NCBI RefSeq assembly: GCF_004634385.1
Contig: NZ_CP037895.1
Location: forward strand, 2,269,245-2,333,244
DNA length: 64,000 bases
From: Thermaerobacter sp. FW80
GTDB taxonomy: Bacteria; Bacillota; Sulfobacillia; Thermaerobacterales; Thermaerobacteraceae
Direction: 5' to 3'
Position 1 is the stretch's first letter, and the number at the start of each line of letters is the position of its first letter. Positions 1-9,304 of this stretch are shown piece after piece. The notes under the pieces are model-generated. The model worked only from the letters and a program-made list of their open reading frames with translations. It was not told where the DNA came from and ran no database searches. Both the position numbers and the translations under genes were made by a program.

Positions 1-1014
1 CAGATGGACCAGGTGTCGCCCCGTCACGCGCGACCGATACAGGCGGCTGACGCCCTTGGCGTCCACCAGACGGGTGCCGACCTTGAGCCGCACCAGCAGG
101 GTGCTGGCCATGCCGGGGCGTCCCTTGTCCAGGAAGTCCACCAGGTTCGTGTGGGAGCCGACGGCCACCAGCAGGTCCGCCCCCGCCTGGTAGGCCAAGA
201 GCATCGCCGCGTCCTCGCTGGTCCCGGGGGCCGCGAAGCGCACCGCCGGCAGACCGAGGGCGCGCAGCCGCGCCTCGCCCGGCGCCCGACCGTCGGGGTA
301 GGCGTGGACCACCAGCTCGGCGCCGCAGGCCAGCGCCCGATCGGAGACGCTGTCCATGTCGCCGATGATCAGGTCCGGCCGGTACCCCTCGGCCAGGAGG
401 GCGTCGGCGCCGCCGTCGATACCCACCAGCACCGGCCGCACCTCGTCGATGTACGGTCGGATGGCGGCCAGGTCGTCCCGGTACGACGGCCCCCGCGCCA
501 CCAGCAGGACGGGCCGGCCCGCCATGCGGGTGCGCAGCGGCGGCGGCTCCCAGCGACCAAGGATCAGATCCCGTTCCCGCCGGGCCCACTCCAGGGTGTT
601 CTCCAGGAACCGGGCCAGCTCGCGGTCCAGGTTGGCCTGGGCGGCGGCCAGCCGCTCCTCCAGCCGCTGGCGCGTGAGGGGCGTGCCGCAGGCGATGACG
701 CGCTCGCCGCACCCCACCGCGCCGTCCTCGACCCAGAGGGGGTCCCCGTCCTGCACCTGCGCGAGCAGGGCCTCGCCCAGCCCGTCCACCACCGGGATGC
801 CGGCCTCCAGCAGGCAGGCCGCGCCCGCGGCGGGATAGCGACCCGACAGGGTCTCGTCCGCGTTGAGCACCGCGCGGACGCCCGCGTCGATCAGCGAGCG
901 CGCCGCCACCTCGTCCATGTCGCGATGGGCCACCACGGCGATGTCGCCCGGACGCAGGCGCCGCACCAGCCGCTTGGTGCGGCGGTCGACCCGCGCCGTG
1001 CCGGTCACGCGCAC
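1..1014 (-). CDS. steA: SteA-like putative cytokinetic ring protein, C-terminus cut by window edge
   Basis: About 338 residues are visible; the last few dozen run off the left edge. The sequence has the hallmarks of the SteA family, which in actinobacteria sits beside recN and, with SteB, affects septal wall hydrolysis: a GDIAVVAHRDMD-type N-terminal segment, the GDMDSVSD motif shared with the thiamin pyrophosphokinase fold, and a GSHTNLVDFLDKGR-type segment near the C-terminus. GTG at 1014 is chosen because a GGAGG lies 9 bases upstream. It is the last gene of the spoIVB-spo0A cluster on this strand. The biochemical role in Firmicutes is not established, and the TPP-kinase-like fold does not show that it makes TPP. 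Confidence 0.85.
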   Translation of the reverse strand, partial: MRVTGTARVDRRTKRLVRRLRPGDIAVVAHRDMDEVAARSLIDAGVRAVLNADETLSGRYPAAGAACLLEAGIPVVDGLGEALLAQVQDGDPLWVEDGAVGCGERVIACGTPLTRQRLEERLAAAQANLDRELARFLENTLEWARRERDLILGRWEPPPLRTRMAGRPVLLVARGPSYRDDLAAIRPYIDEVRPVLVGIDGGADALLAEGYRPDLIIGDMDSVSDRALACGAELVVHAYPDGRAPGEARLRALGLPAVRFAAPGTSEDAAMLLAYQAGADLLVAVGSHTNLVDFLDKGRPGMASTLLVRLKVGTRLVDAKGVSRLYRSRVTGRHLVHL

Positions 1015-1205
1015 GCTCCCACCCCTCCGCCGCCCGGGGCGCCGGGCCGCTCCGGCCGGCGGACGAACCGCCGGGCGGGGCCCCGGGCCGAGCGGCGGCT
1101 CCGCCGCGGCCCGGCCGGCGGCTCCGCCTCCGGATGAGAAGATTTCCAAATCCGCGGAAGGCTACGCGCCAGACGATGGACGACCAGCGGCCCGCCCCGA
1201 AGCGC

Positions 1206-1244
1206 GAGGCCCCCCGGCGCGCCGACCGCGCGCCGGGGGGCCTC
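1206..1244 (-). terminator. GC-rich hairpin downstream of spo0A
   Basis: A perfect 16-bp inverted repeat (1206-1221 with 1229-1244, 7-nt loop) lies between the spo0A stop and the steA start. No T-run follows on the minus strand, so it may slow or stabilise the transcript rather than act as a full intrinsic terminator. Confidence 0.5.
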
Positions 1245-1329
1245 GGGGCGGCCTGCCGGCTGCCGCCCTGTCGCCTTCCCGGACCGCCGTGCCTTCCTGT
1301 CCCCGCAGAGCCCTGCCTGCCTCCTGGGG

Positions 1330-2142
1330 CTACTTCATGTCCATGCGCAGGCGGTCCGCCACCATGGCGATGAACTCGGAGTTGGTGGGCTTGCCGCGGT
1401 CCGCGTGGACCGTGTGGCCGAACAGGCGATGGACCACCTCCAGGTTGCCGCGGTTCCACGCCACCTCGATGGCATGGCGGATCGCCCGCTCCACGCGGCT
1501 CGGCGTGGTGTCGTACTTCAGGGCGATGGAGGGGTAGAGCTCCTTGGTCACCGCCCCCAGGAGCTCCACCCGGTGGACGACGCGCAGGATCGCCTCCCGC
1601 AGGTAGAGGTAGCCCTTGATGTGGGCGGGGATGCCGATCTGGTGGAGCAGGTTCGTCACCTCCACCTCCAGGTTGCGATCGCGCGCGCTGAGGGGGCTAC
1701 GGCGGGCAGGACGGGCGGGCGAGCCGGCCACCTGGCGGATGCGCTCGGCCAGCACCTCCAGGTCGAAGGGCTTGAGCACGAAGTAGCTGGCGCCGAGCTC
1801 GGCCACCCGGCGGCTGACGGCCTCCTGGCCGAAGGCGGTCAGCATCACCACCCGTGGGCGGCGCGGCAGGTCCATGGCGGCCAGGGTCTCCAGCACGCCG
1901 ATGCCGTCCAGGTGCGGCATGATCACATCCAACAGGACCACGTCGGGCTGGACGGCCTGGATGCGCTCGATCACCTCCTGGCCGTCGTGGGCGACCCCCA
2001 CGAGCTCCATGTCGCCCTGCTTCTCCAGGTAGGCGGCCAGGAGCTCGCAGAACTCCCGGTTGTCGTCGGCGATGAGGACGCGGATCGAAGTCGCCGAGGC
2101 GGCGGGGAAGGGCTCGGCAACGGCGCCTGCGGCCTGCACCAT
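1330..2142 (-). CDS. spo0A: Spo0A, master regulator of sporulation
   Basis: 270 residues, close to the usual 260-270. The N-terminal receiver domain has acidic residues at 26-27, the phosphoacceptor Asp72 in LLDVIMP and the conserved Lys in VLKPFD. The C-terminal sporulation effector domain carries the typical helix-turn-helix ([33 protein letters not shown]). ATG at 2142 is preceded by AAAGGAGG with an 11-base spacer, so the gene has its own ribosome binding site. Unusually, the spoIVB reading frame upstream runs into it in phase without a stop codon (see findings). Phosphorylated Spo0A binds 0A boxes and starts sporulation. Confidence 0.96.
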   Translation of the reverse strand: MVQAAGAVAEPFPAASATSIRVLIADDNREFCELLAAYLEKQGDMELVGVAHDGQEVIERIQAVQPDVVLLDVIMPHLDGIGVLETLAAMDLPRRPRVVMLTAFGQEAVSRRVAELGASYFVLKPFDLEVLAERIRQVAGSPARPARRSPLSARDRNLEVEVTNLLHQIGIPAHIKGYLYLREAILRVVHRVELLGAVTKELYPSIALKYDTTPSRVERAIRHAIEVAWNRGNLEVVHRLFGHTVHADRGKPTNSEFIAMVADRLRMDMK

Positions 2143-2327
2143 GCGCTTAGATGCCTCCTTTGCTCCCCGGGGATCCCCCATCGTGTTTGGCGGGCCCGAT
2201 GACAACTCCTGCCGTTCCGCCAGGAAAACTCGTCGACGCATTCCGACACGCGGACGGCATGGATTCGCCGCGATGCGGCATCCTGGGAATAGGCTTCGCC
2301 GGAGGCCCAGGGTTTCGGGGGAACGCC

Positions 2328-2357
2328 GCGGCCGGGGCCCCTCAGGGCCCCGGCCGC
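2328..2357 (-). terminator. Hairpin between spoIVB and spo0A
   Basis: A 13-bp perfect stem with a 4-nt loop (2328-2340 with 2345-2357). The loop contains a TGA at 2342-2344, which is the stop in the frame shifted by one base from the spoIVB core. No T-run follows, so termination strength is uncertain. Confidence 0.5.
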
Positions 2358-3666
2358 CATGGGATCCCGCGGCGGCGGACGCCGGTTCGACCAGCCCGGC
2401 CGCCTCCACCATGCGCTCCGCCAGGACGCCGTAGCCGCGGGTGGCGTCGTTCACGAACACGTGGGTCACCGCGCCCACCAACCGGCCGTCCTGGAGGATC
2501 GGGCTGCCGCTCATGCCCTGGACGATCCCGCCGGTCCGGGCCAGCAGCCCGGGATCGGTCACCCGGATCACCAGGTCGCGCCCGTCGCCGGACGCCGTCA
2601 CCCGCTGGATCTCGACGTCGAAGACCTCGGGCCTCTCCCCCTCCACCACCGTCACGATCTGGGCGGGTCCGGGCCGCACCTCGGAGGCCGTGGCCACCGG
2701 CACGGGCCGGGACCAGGGACCGGGGCGCGGTTCGACCAGGAGCCGTCCCGTGATGCCCACCGGCGTGTTGCGCTCGATGGTGCCCAGGGCCGTGGCCCCC
2801 GGCGCCACCACCCCGATCTTCTCGCCGGGGTGGCCTCGGCGCGACGGCTCGACGGCGGTGATCCGGGCGGGCAGGATCTGGCCCGACTCCACCGGCAGCG
2901 CCACCCGGGTCTCCGGGTCCGCCACCCCGTGGCCGAGGGCCGCGTAGCGACGGCTGGCCGGATCGTAGAAGGTGAGGGTCCCGACCCCCGCCGCCCGGTC
3001 GCGCACCCACACGCCGATGGCGTACCGCTGCTGGTCCCGGTTGTACACCGGCTGCAGGCTGCGGCGGAACACCCGCTGGCCCCGTTGGACCTCCAGCTCC
3101 ACCGGCTTCCCCTGCCGACCGGCCGCGTCGATCAGCGCAACGGCCTCCGCGTCGCTGTCCACGGCTTCGCCGTTGATGCGGAGGATCAGGTCGCCGGGCT
3201 CGATCCCCGCCTGGCGGGCCGGGTCCGCCGTGCGCCCGTCGTCCAGCGGCACCGGCGCGTAGTCGACCACCAGGACCCCGCGGGCGCGAACCATCACCCC
3301 CACCGCCTGGCCGCCGGGGATCACCTCGACCCGGGGGACCACCTCCACCGTGACGGGGCGCAGGGGCATCCAGCCGAAGAGGCTGAGCTCCACGCGCGCC
3401 ACGCCGGGGCGACGGGCCGCCAGGCTCAGGGGCAACCGGGCCGTCCCCTCTCCCTGCCCGTCGACCTCGATCACGCCGGGCGGGTCCGTCCGCACCGCCA
3501 CGGGCACCGGCAGACCCGGTCCGAGCCGCCGGACCGCCTCGGGCGCGAGCCGCACGCGGTCGGGAATCGCCACCTGCCAGCGGACCAGCAGCACCAGGGT
3601 CGAGGCGGCCAGGAGCGCGAGGGTCCCGGCCCGGACCTTGGCCCTCCGGGCACGCGCTGGATCCAC
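2342..3666 (-). CDS. spoIVB: SpoIVB serine peptidase (S55), 3' end ambiguous
   Basis: SpoIVB is secreted from the forespore into the intermembrane space and triggers pro-SigK processing by SpoIVFB. GTG at 3666 follows AAGGAGG with 8-base spacing. One N-terminal membrane segment (about residues 15-30) is followed by a PDZ domain ([14 protein letters not shown]) and the S55 catalytic domain with the His of AALGHGV and the Ser of QGMSGSPIL. The recognisable domain ends around 2390. In the frame of the core there is no stop before spo0A. If one base is missing in this stretch, the gene would end at the TGA at 2342, which is the end given here; otherwise the frame is open to 1330. Confidence 0.9.
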
Positions 3667-4146
3667 GGGCCTCCCCTCCTTCGCGTGGAGGGACCCCGTC
3701 CCCGCGCGCGGCCGGGCTCCTCCCCCAGCGCTCCGGTCCCGCCGGGCCGATCCCGCCGGCTCGACCCCGGCGGCCCGGACCGCCATGGCCGCATGGCGCC
3801 GGCTTGTCAAGGGGCGGCGGCGAGCGGCGGGCGCGCAGGTCCTCCTCTGCGGACGACCCCTCGCCGGGTGCCCGCCCAGGGGTAGTTTCGGGACCTTCGG
3901 GTCGCGGGATGTTGCAGAAAGGCTTCAAGGCGTGGCAGCCAGCCGCCCGCGCTGCCACCCCCGGCCCGGGCGCGGAGCCACGCGCAGCCCGGCCGGCGGT
4001 GGGTGCCGCCGGCGACAGGATGGGGATGGCGGAGGGACGGGAGGGAGCGATGAAGGGCCCCGGGCTGGCCCGCGCCGGCGCGCCGCATGGCGCGGGACGA
4101 CGGCGGCGTCGCCGCGTGACCCCGGCGTCAGGGCGGCGGGCACGCC
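3667..4146. other. 480-bp gap between recN and spoIVB
   Basis: No convincing gene. Short open frames on both strands show low-complexity Arg/Ala/Pro/Gly translations without family resemblance or good ribosome binding sites. A roughly 18-base stretch around 4078-4096 repeats the 3' end of recN (about 4155-4172). It may hold the spoIVB promoter, but I could not identify a clear one. Confidence 0.5.
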
Positions 4147-5877
4147 CTAGCCCGCGCGCCGCATGGCGCGGGCGCGTTCGAGCAACAGCCGCGCGGCGTC
4201 GGTCCCCTGTTCGCCGACGCCGGTACCCAGCATGCGCGCCAGCTCGCGCAGCCGCTCTTCGCCCGTCAGCGGCCGGATGCGGGTGCGGGTGCGGCCGCCG
4301 CGGGTCTCCTTGTGCACGGCCAGGTGCCGATCCGCCAGCGCGCTGATGGGGGCCAGGTGGGTGACGCACAACACCTGGCGGTGCTCCGCCAGCCGCGCCA
4401 GGCGCTGGCCGACGGCCCACGCCGTCTCGCCGCCCACGCCGGCGTCGACCTCGTCGAAGACGACGGTGGGCACGTCCCCCGCGGCCACGTGCAGGCTGCG
4501 GAGCGCCAGCATGACCCGCGAGCGCTCGCCGCCCGACGCCGCCCGGGCCAGCGGCCGCGGCGGCTCGCCCGGATTGGCGGCCAGGAGGAACTCCACCCGA
4601 TCGACGCCCCGCTCGGTGAGGCGGACCGACCCGTCCTCCCACGGCACGCCGTCGGGGTCGGGCACGGTGCGGAAGGCGACGGAGAGGCCGGCCCCGGGCA
4701 TGCCGAGGCTCGCCAGGATGGGGCGGAGCTCCCGGGCCAACCGTTCCGCCGCCCGGCGACGGGCCTCGTGCAGGCGGCGCGCCAGCCGGCCGCACTCCTC
4801 CAGCAGCCGCCGTCGCTCGGCCTCCAGCGCCGCCGCCCGTTGCGCGGCGTCTTCGAGCTCGGCGATGCGCTGCGCCACCTGCTCCCGGTAGGCCAGGATC
4901 TCCTCCACCGTCTCGCCGTACTTGCGCTTGAGGTCCTGCAGCTGGGCCAGCCGCTCCTCCACCTGGGCGAGGGCCGCCGGATCGTGTTCCACCGTGTCGG
5001 CGCGGGCGCGCACGTCGCGGGCGGCCTCCTCCACCTCGTACTCCAACCCGCGCACCCGCCGGGCCAGGTCCTGCAGGCTGGGGTCGACGGCCGCCGCCTC
5101 CTCCAGCGCCCGGGCGGCGGTGGCCAACCGGTCTGCCGCGGACGAGCCGGCGGCGTAGAGCTCCTCGTACGCCGCGCCAAGCTGCTGGGCGAGGCGCTCG
5201 GCCCCCGCCAGCAGACGCCGCCGGGCGGTCAGCTCCTCCTCCTCGCCGGGCGTCAGCCGCGCGCCGTCGATCTCGTCGCGCTGGAAGCGCAGCAGGTCCA
5301 GCTCCCGCTCGCGCTGGCGAGGATCCGCCACCAGCGCCTGCAGGCGCGCGCCCACCTGGCGCAGGGCGGCGACGCGCTCGGCCAGCTGCGCCCGCAGGCG
5401 GGCCACGTCCGCTCCCGCCAGGGCGTCCAGCCACTCCAGCTGCTGCTCCGGATCGAGCAGCGCCTGGTTGTCGCCCTGCCCGTGGATCTCGACCAGGTGC
5501 GCCCCCACCCGGCGCAGCAGGGCGGTGGTGACCGGCCGCCCGTTGATGCGGGCCGCGCTGCGGCCGGCCCGGGTGATCTCCCGGCTCAGGATCAGCCGGC
5601 CGTCCTCGTCGGGCTCCAGCCCGGCCTCGGCCAGGAGCGCCTGCAGCCCGGCCGGCGGACCGGGGTCGAGGACGAACACCGCATCCACCCGGCCCGCCAC
5701 CGCCCCTTCCCGCACCCGGTCCAGGCTGGCCCGCTCCCCCAGGGCCAGCCCCAGCGCGTCGATGAGGATGGACTTGCCGGCGCCGGTCTCGCCCGTGAGC
5801 AGGTTCAGGCCCGGGCCGAACGCCACGCGGGCCTCGTCGATCAGGGCGATGTTCTCGATCACCAGTTCCGCCAGCAC
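4147..5877 (-). CDS. recN: RecN, DNA double-strand break repair SMC-like ATPase
   Basis: About 576 residues, normal for RecN. Walker A is GETGAGKS at 29-36. A long coiled coil follows, and the C-terminal head has the signature ASGGERSRVMLALR and Walker B VVFDEVDAGVGG. GTG at 5877 (VLAELVIENIALID) is chosen because it gives the normal RecN N-terminus and has an AGGGGGG upstream; an in-frame GTG at 5916 would add 13 residues. It lies 42 bases downstream of argR, the usual argR-recN order in Firmicutes. Confidence 0.95.
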   Translation of the reverse strand: MLAELVIENIALIDEARVAFGPGLNLLTGETGAGKSILIDALGLALGERASLDRVREGAVAGRVDAVFVLDPGPPAGLQALLAEAGLEPDEDGRLILSREITRAGRSAARINGRPVTTALLRRVGAHLVEIHGQGDNQALLDPEQQLEWLDALAGADVARLRAQLAERVAALRQVGARLQALVADPRQRERELDLLRFQRDEIDGARLTPGEEEELTARRRLLAGAERLAQQLGAAYEELYAAGSSAADRLATAARALEEAAAVDPSLQDLARRVRGLEYEVEEAARDVRARADTVEHDPAALAQVEERLAQLQDLKRKYGETVEEILAYREQVAQRIAELEDAAQRAAALEAERRRLLEECGRLARRLHEARRRAAERLARELRPILASLGMPGAGLSVAFRTVPDPDGVPWEDGSVRLTERGVDRVEFLLAANPGEPPRPLARAASGGERSRVMLALRSLHVAAGDVPTVVFDEVDAGVGGETAWAVGQRLARLAEHRQVLCVTHLAPISALADRHLAVHKETRGGRTRTRIRPLTGEERLRELARMLGTGVGEQGTDAARLLLERARAMRRAG

Positions 5878-5919
5878 CCGGTTGCCCCCCTGCTCTCGCG
5901 TTCGCAGCGCCACCACCGC

Positions 5920-6366
5920 TCACCGGGCCAGCTCGCGGAAGCGGTCGGCCACCAGGGGAGCGACCTCCCGCGACCGCACCACGACCAGGACGGTGTTGTC
6001 GCCGGCCACGGTGCCGACGATCTCCGGCCAGCCCAGCTGGTCGATGGCCTCCCCCGCCGCCGCCGCCGTGCCCCGCAGCGTCTTGACCACCACCAGGTTC
6101 TCGCTGGTGTCGATGTCCAGCAGGGACTCGCGGAACAGGCGCCGCAGCCGCTCCCGGCCCCCGGGCGCGGCGTCGGGCAGGGCATAGCAGTATCGGCCGT
6201 CGCCGGTGGGTGTCTTGATCAGGCCGAGCTCCTTGATGTCCCGCGAGACCGTCGCCTGGGTCGCCGGCATGCCGCGGCGCTCCAGCTCGCGCACCAGCTC
6301 CTCCTGGGTCTCGATGGGCCGCGCCTGGATGATCTCCAGGATCAGGCGCTGCCGCTTGGACTTCAC
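5920..6366 (-). CDS. argR: ArgR arginine repressor
   Basis: 148 residues. The N-terminal winged helix-turn-helix (ETQEELVRELERRG, ATQATVSRDIKELGL) binds ARG boxes. The C-terminal oligomerisation and arginine-binding domain shows the GTVAGDNTVLVVVR segment with the conserved GD. GTG at 6366 overlaps the nadK stop (GTGA) and follows AAGGAGG with 9-base spacing, so nadK and argR are translationally coupled. It probably represses arginine biosynthesis genes, none of which are in this window. Confidence 0.95.
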   Translation of the reverse strand: MKSKRQRLILEIIQARPIETQEELVRELERRGMPATQATVSRDIKELGLIKTPTGDGRYCYALPDAAPGGRERLRRLFRESLLDIDTSENLVVVKTLRGTAAAAGEAIDQLGWPEIVGTVAGDNTVLVVVRSREVAPLVADRFRELAR

Positions 6367-7295
6367 CGGCGCCCCCCTCCTTCGGGCGGGGTGAACAGCT
6401 TGGCCCGCATGACCTCGTAGAAGGGCCAGGGGTGACGCCGCACCAGGCGCAGCCTGCGCCGGCCGAGGCCGGCGCGGAGGACGCCCCCGGCCGACAGCGG
6501 CCGCGTCTCCTGGCCGTCGGCGGTGACCGCCGCCTCGCCGTCCAGCAGCTCCACCGCCACGTGGCGCTGCGGCGCCAGGAGGAAGGGCCGCACGGCGAGG
6601 GTGAAGGCGCTCAGGGGGACCACCACCAGGCACTCCAGGTCCGGCGGGACGGCGGGCCCGCCGGCCGCCAGCGCGTAGGCGGTGGACCCCGTCGCCGTCG
6701 CCACGACGATGCCGTCGCCGGCGACCTCCGCCGCCAGCTGGTCGTCCACCCGGACGCGCAGCCGCAGCAGGCGGGCCGTCGCACCGCTGCGCACCACCAG
6801 GTCGTTGACGGCCCAGAGCGCCTCGCCGTCCACCATCCCCTCGAGGACGCGCCGCTCGTCCAGGACGAACCGGCCGCGCAGCACGTCGGGCAGCACGTCC
6901 CAGACCTCCGCGGGTCCGAGCTCCGTCAGGAAGCCGACGCGGCCCAGGTTCACCCCGAGGAGCGGCACCTCCGCCGGCACCAGGCGCGCCGCCCGCAACA
7001 GGGTGCCGTCGCCGCCCAGCGAAAGGCCCAGGCCGCGCCCCCGCGGCCACCGGCCGGGGGGGCGCGGCGGGCCCTCGGCCGCACTGAGGTCGACGACCCG
7101 GACGCCCCGGCGGTCGAGCCAGGGGACCAGCTGCCGGGCCAGCGCCTGCCCGCTCGGCTTGGTGGCCACCACCGCCACCCACTCCACGGGTTCGCCGCCG
7201 GCGGCCTGCGTCCCGCCGGCGCCGGGCCCCGGCGCCTCCACCGCCGACCCCTCGGCGGCCGGGTTCGTCCCCTGGCGATCTCCATGGTATCCCAT
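6363..7295 (-). CDS. nadK: NAD kinase
   Basis: Makes NADP from NAD and ATP or polyphosphate. The core is intact: LGGDGTLL (nucleotide-binding GGDG loop), GVNLGRVGFLTEL, NDLVV and VATATGSTAYALAAGGP. The start is uncertain. ATG at 7295 gives about 310 residues with a 38-residue Gly/Ala/Pro-rich leader; a GTG at 7391 is also in frame. Neither has a strong ribosome binding site. The stop overlaps the argR start. The nadK-argR-recN order is conserved among Firmicutes. Confidence 0.92.
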   Translation of the reverse strand: MGYHGDRQGTNPAAEGSAVEAPGPGAGGTQAAGGEPVEWVAVVATKPSGQALARQLVPWLDRRGVRVVDLSAAEGPPRPPGRWPRGRGLGLSLGGDGTLLRAARLVPAEVPLLGVNLGRVGFLTELGPAEVWDVLPDVLRGRFVLDERRVLEGMVDGEALWAVNDLVVRSGATARLLRLRVRVDDQLAAEVAGDGIVVATATGSTAYALAAGGPAVPPDLECLVVVPLSAFTLAVRPFLLAPQRHVAVELLDGEAAVTADGQETRPLSAGGVLRAGLGRRRLRLVRRHPWPFYEVMRAKLFTPPEGGGRR

Positions 7296-7696
7296 CGTCA
7301 CCCGTTCCCGTCTGCGCCACCCGTCCCCACAAGCCGCTCCCGTCGGCGCCCACCGCCCCCACTGGGCGACGTTCCCACCGGGCTCGGACACGGCACCCGC
7401 CCGCGCGTCCCGGGGACTCCCCGCCCCGCGGGGTCCGCAGGGGCCGCCGCGCGACGAGGCGCGGCGGCCCGGTCGGGACGGGCCGTCGGGCGCCGCGCGG
7501 ACGGCCGCCTCTATTTTCGTCTTCGCGCCCCTGCCCGGCCAAGCCGCCGCCGAGGCCCACCCACCGGTCGGCGACGCCCAGCGCCACCGGTCGGCTCACA
7601 GGCCGCCATCGGCCGGCGCGGCCGGGTGGCGACACCGCCGAGCGCCGGGTCGCGGGCGCATCCCCCGATCCGATCCCCCGCCTCGACGGCGCGCCT
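7296..7696. other. 400-bp gap between the M20 peptidase gene and nadK
   Basis: No gene seen. The stretch is very GC-rich apart from an isolated T/A patch near 7511-7522. It may contain the promoter for nadK-argR-recN, but no clear -35/-10 pair was found. Confidence 0.4.
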
Positions 7697-9217
7697 TCAC
7701 GGCGCGACGGCCTTCCCGTCGCCGCCCGGGTCGCCGGACGGATCGTCCAGCGGCCGTACCCCGAGATCGAGCACCAGCGCCGCCAGCAGCGCCGCCCGGC
7801 GCGGGAGGGCGTCCAGGTCCACGTGTTCGTCCGGCGCATGGGCCCCGTCGCCGACGGCGCCCAGCCCGTCCAGGGTGGGGATCCCCAGCGCCGAGGTGAA
7901 GTTGCCGTCGCTGGCGCCGCCCACGGCCGCGCCCTCCACGGTCATGCCCAGCCAGCTCCCGACCGCCTTGGCGCGACGGAAGAGAGCCCGGTTGGCGGGG
8001 GTGAACTCCATCGGCGGTCGGCTGAACGATCCCAGCAGCCGCACGCGGGCGGCCGGGTGGACCGGCTCCCAGCGCCGGAAGAGCTCCTCCAGCCGCCGCG
8101 CCTCCGCCATGGAGGGCACGCGCACGTCCACCGCAGCCTCCGCCCGCCCGGCCACCACGTTGGGACGCAGCCCGCCCCGCACCACGCCGACGTTCACCGT
8201 CGTGCCGCGTCCGGGATCGGTCAGGGCGTGGAGCCGCAGCACCTGCCGCGCCAATTCCTCCACCGCGCTGACGCCGCGTCCGGGGTCGTTGCCCGCATGG
8301 GCCTCCCGCCCCTCGACGACCAGGCGGAAGTCGCCCACCCCCTTGCGCGCCGTCTTCAGGCGGTCCCCGGCCGCCGGCTCCAGCACCAGCACCGCCTGGT
8401 GCTGGCGGGCCAGCGCCTCGATCAGCGCCCGGGAGGTCCGGCTGCCCGTCTCCTCGTCGGCGGTCAGCAGCAGCGTCACCGGCGGGAGGACGACGGCCGT
8501 CCCGCCGGCCGCCCCGGCCGACCCGGCCTCCGCCGCCCCGGCCGCAGTCGCCCGCGCCGCCTGCGCCCTGGCCAGCGCGGCCAGGGCGTCCAAGGCCGCC
8601 AGGGCGATGACGATCCCGCCCTTCATGTCGAAGGCGCCGGGACCGTAGCCCCGCGCCCCCTCCCGGCGGAACGGGCGGCGGGCTGCCTCGCCCGGCGGCC
8701 ACACCGTGTCGTAGTGGCCGAGGAGCAGCACCCCCCGGCGACCGGCTGCCGGCGCCTGCTGGCGGCCGGCCGCCGTCCCGTCGTCGGGGTCCCCGGCCGC
8801 GGCGGCGCCGCCGGGGTCGCGGGTCGCGGCGGGGTCGCGGCCGCCGGCGGGGTCCGCGCCCTCTGCGGGGAAGAAACGGGCGATCAGGTGGTCACCGGCC
8901 TCGCGCTGCCGCACGCGCTCGACCCAGGCTCCCCGTCGGGTCAGCTCGCCTTCGAGGAAGGTCGCCACCTCATCCAACGAGGGCTTGTGGTCGCTGGGCG
9001 AGTCGCGGTTCACCAACGCCTCCAGCAGGCGGACCATCGCCTCGCGGCGGCCGTCCAGCCACCGGGCGAGCCACGGGGCTGCGGCCGCCGCCGGCGACGC
9101 CTCCCCGCCGGCCGCCTCGGGCGCCGCCCCGCGGGCCCCCTCGCCGCGGTCCGCGCTGGAGGGATCGTCCATGGGATCGTCCATGGGGTCGTTCGTGGAG
9201 GCGATGTCCGGTACCAT
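7697..9217 (-). CDS. M20 family metallopeptidase, carboxypeptidase G2-like
   Basis: 506 residues, about 100 longer than typical. The zinc-binding framework of peptidase family M20A is present: GHYDTVWPPG (His, catalytic Asp), YGPGAFDMKGG (bridging Asp), LTADEETGS (catalytic Glu pair), GREAHAGNDPGRG (dimerisation-domain His) and a C-terminal HAPDEHVDLD. This resembles glutamate carboxypeptidases. The extra length is low-complexity: an N-terminal leader with a short DPMD repeat and a Gly/Ala/Asp-rich insert before the GHYDTV motif. Substrate cannot be told from sequence. It sits with the dapA-like gene inside an otherwise conserved tlyA-nadK block, so these two look like lineage-specific insertions. 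Confidence 0.88.
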   Translation of the reverse strand: MVPDIASTNDPMDDPMDDPSSADRGEGARGAAPEAAGGEASPAAAAAPWLARWLDGRREAMVRLLEALVNRDSPSDHKPSLDEVATFLEGELTRRGAWVERVRQREAGDHLIARFFPAEGADPAGGRDPAATRDPGGAAAAGDPDDGTAAGRQQAPAAGRRGVLLLGHYDTVWPPGEAARRPFRREGARGYGPGAFDMKGGIVIALAALDALAALARAQAARATAAGAAEAGSAGAAGGTAVVLPPVTLLLTADEETGSRTSRALIEALARQHQAVLVLEPAAGDRLKTARKGVGDFRLVVEGREAHAGNDPGRGVSAVEELARQVLRLHALTDPGRGTTVNVGVVRGGLRPNVVAGRAEAAVDVRVPSMAEARRLEELFRRWEPVHPAARVRLLGSFSRPPMEFTPANRALFRRAKAVGSWLGMTVEGAAVGGASDGNFTSALGIPTLDGLGAVGDGAHAPDEHVDLDALPRRAALLAALVLDLGVRPLDDPSGDPGGDGKAVAP

Positions 9218-9304
9218 GGGTCGCTCACCCGCTCCGCCGCCGGGGCCCGTCGCAGGGTGGGCTGGGATCCGGCCAGCCGCGGCCGTCCGGCCTCCCGCTG
9301 CAGC

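Noticed and set aside
4-1137. Long plus-strand frame opposite steA
   Set aside because: Shadow frame; the minus strand encodes the recognisable SteA sequence.
2342-5923. A 1193-residue minus-strand frame across recN and spoIVB
   Set aside because: It is a Gly/Arg/Ala-rich shadow of two real genes lying in other frames.
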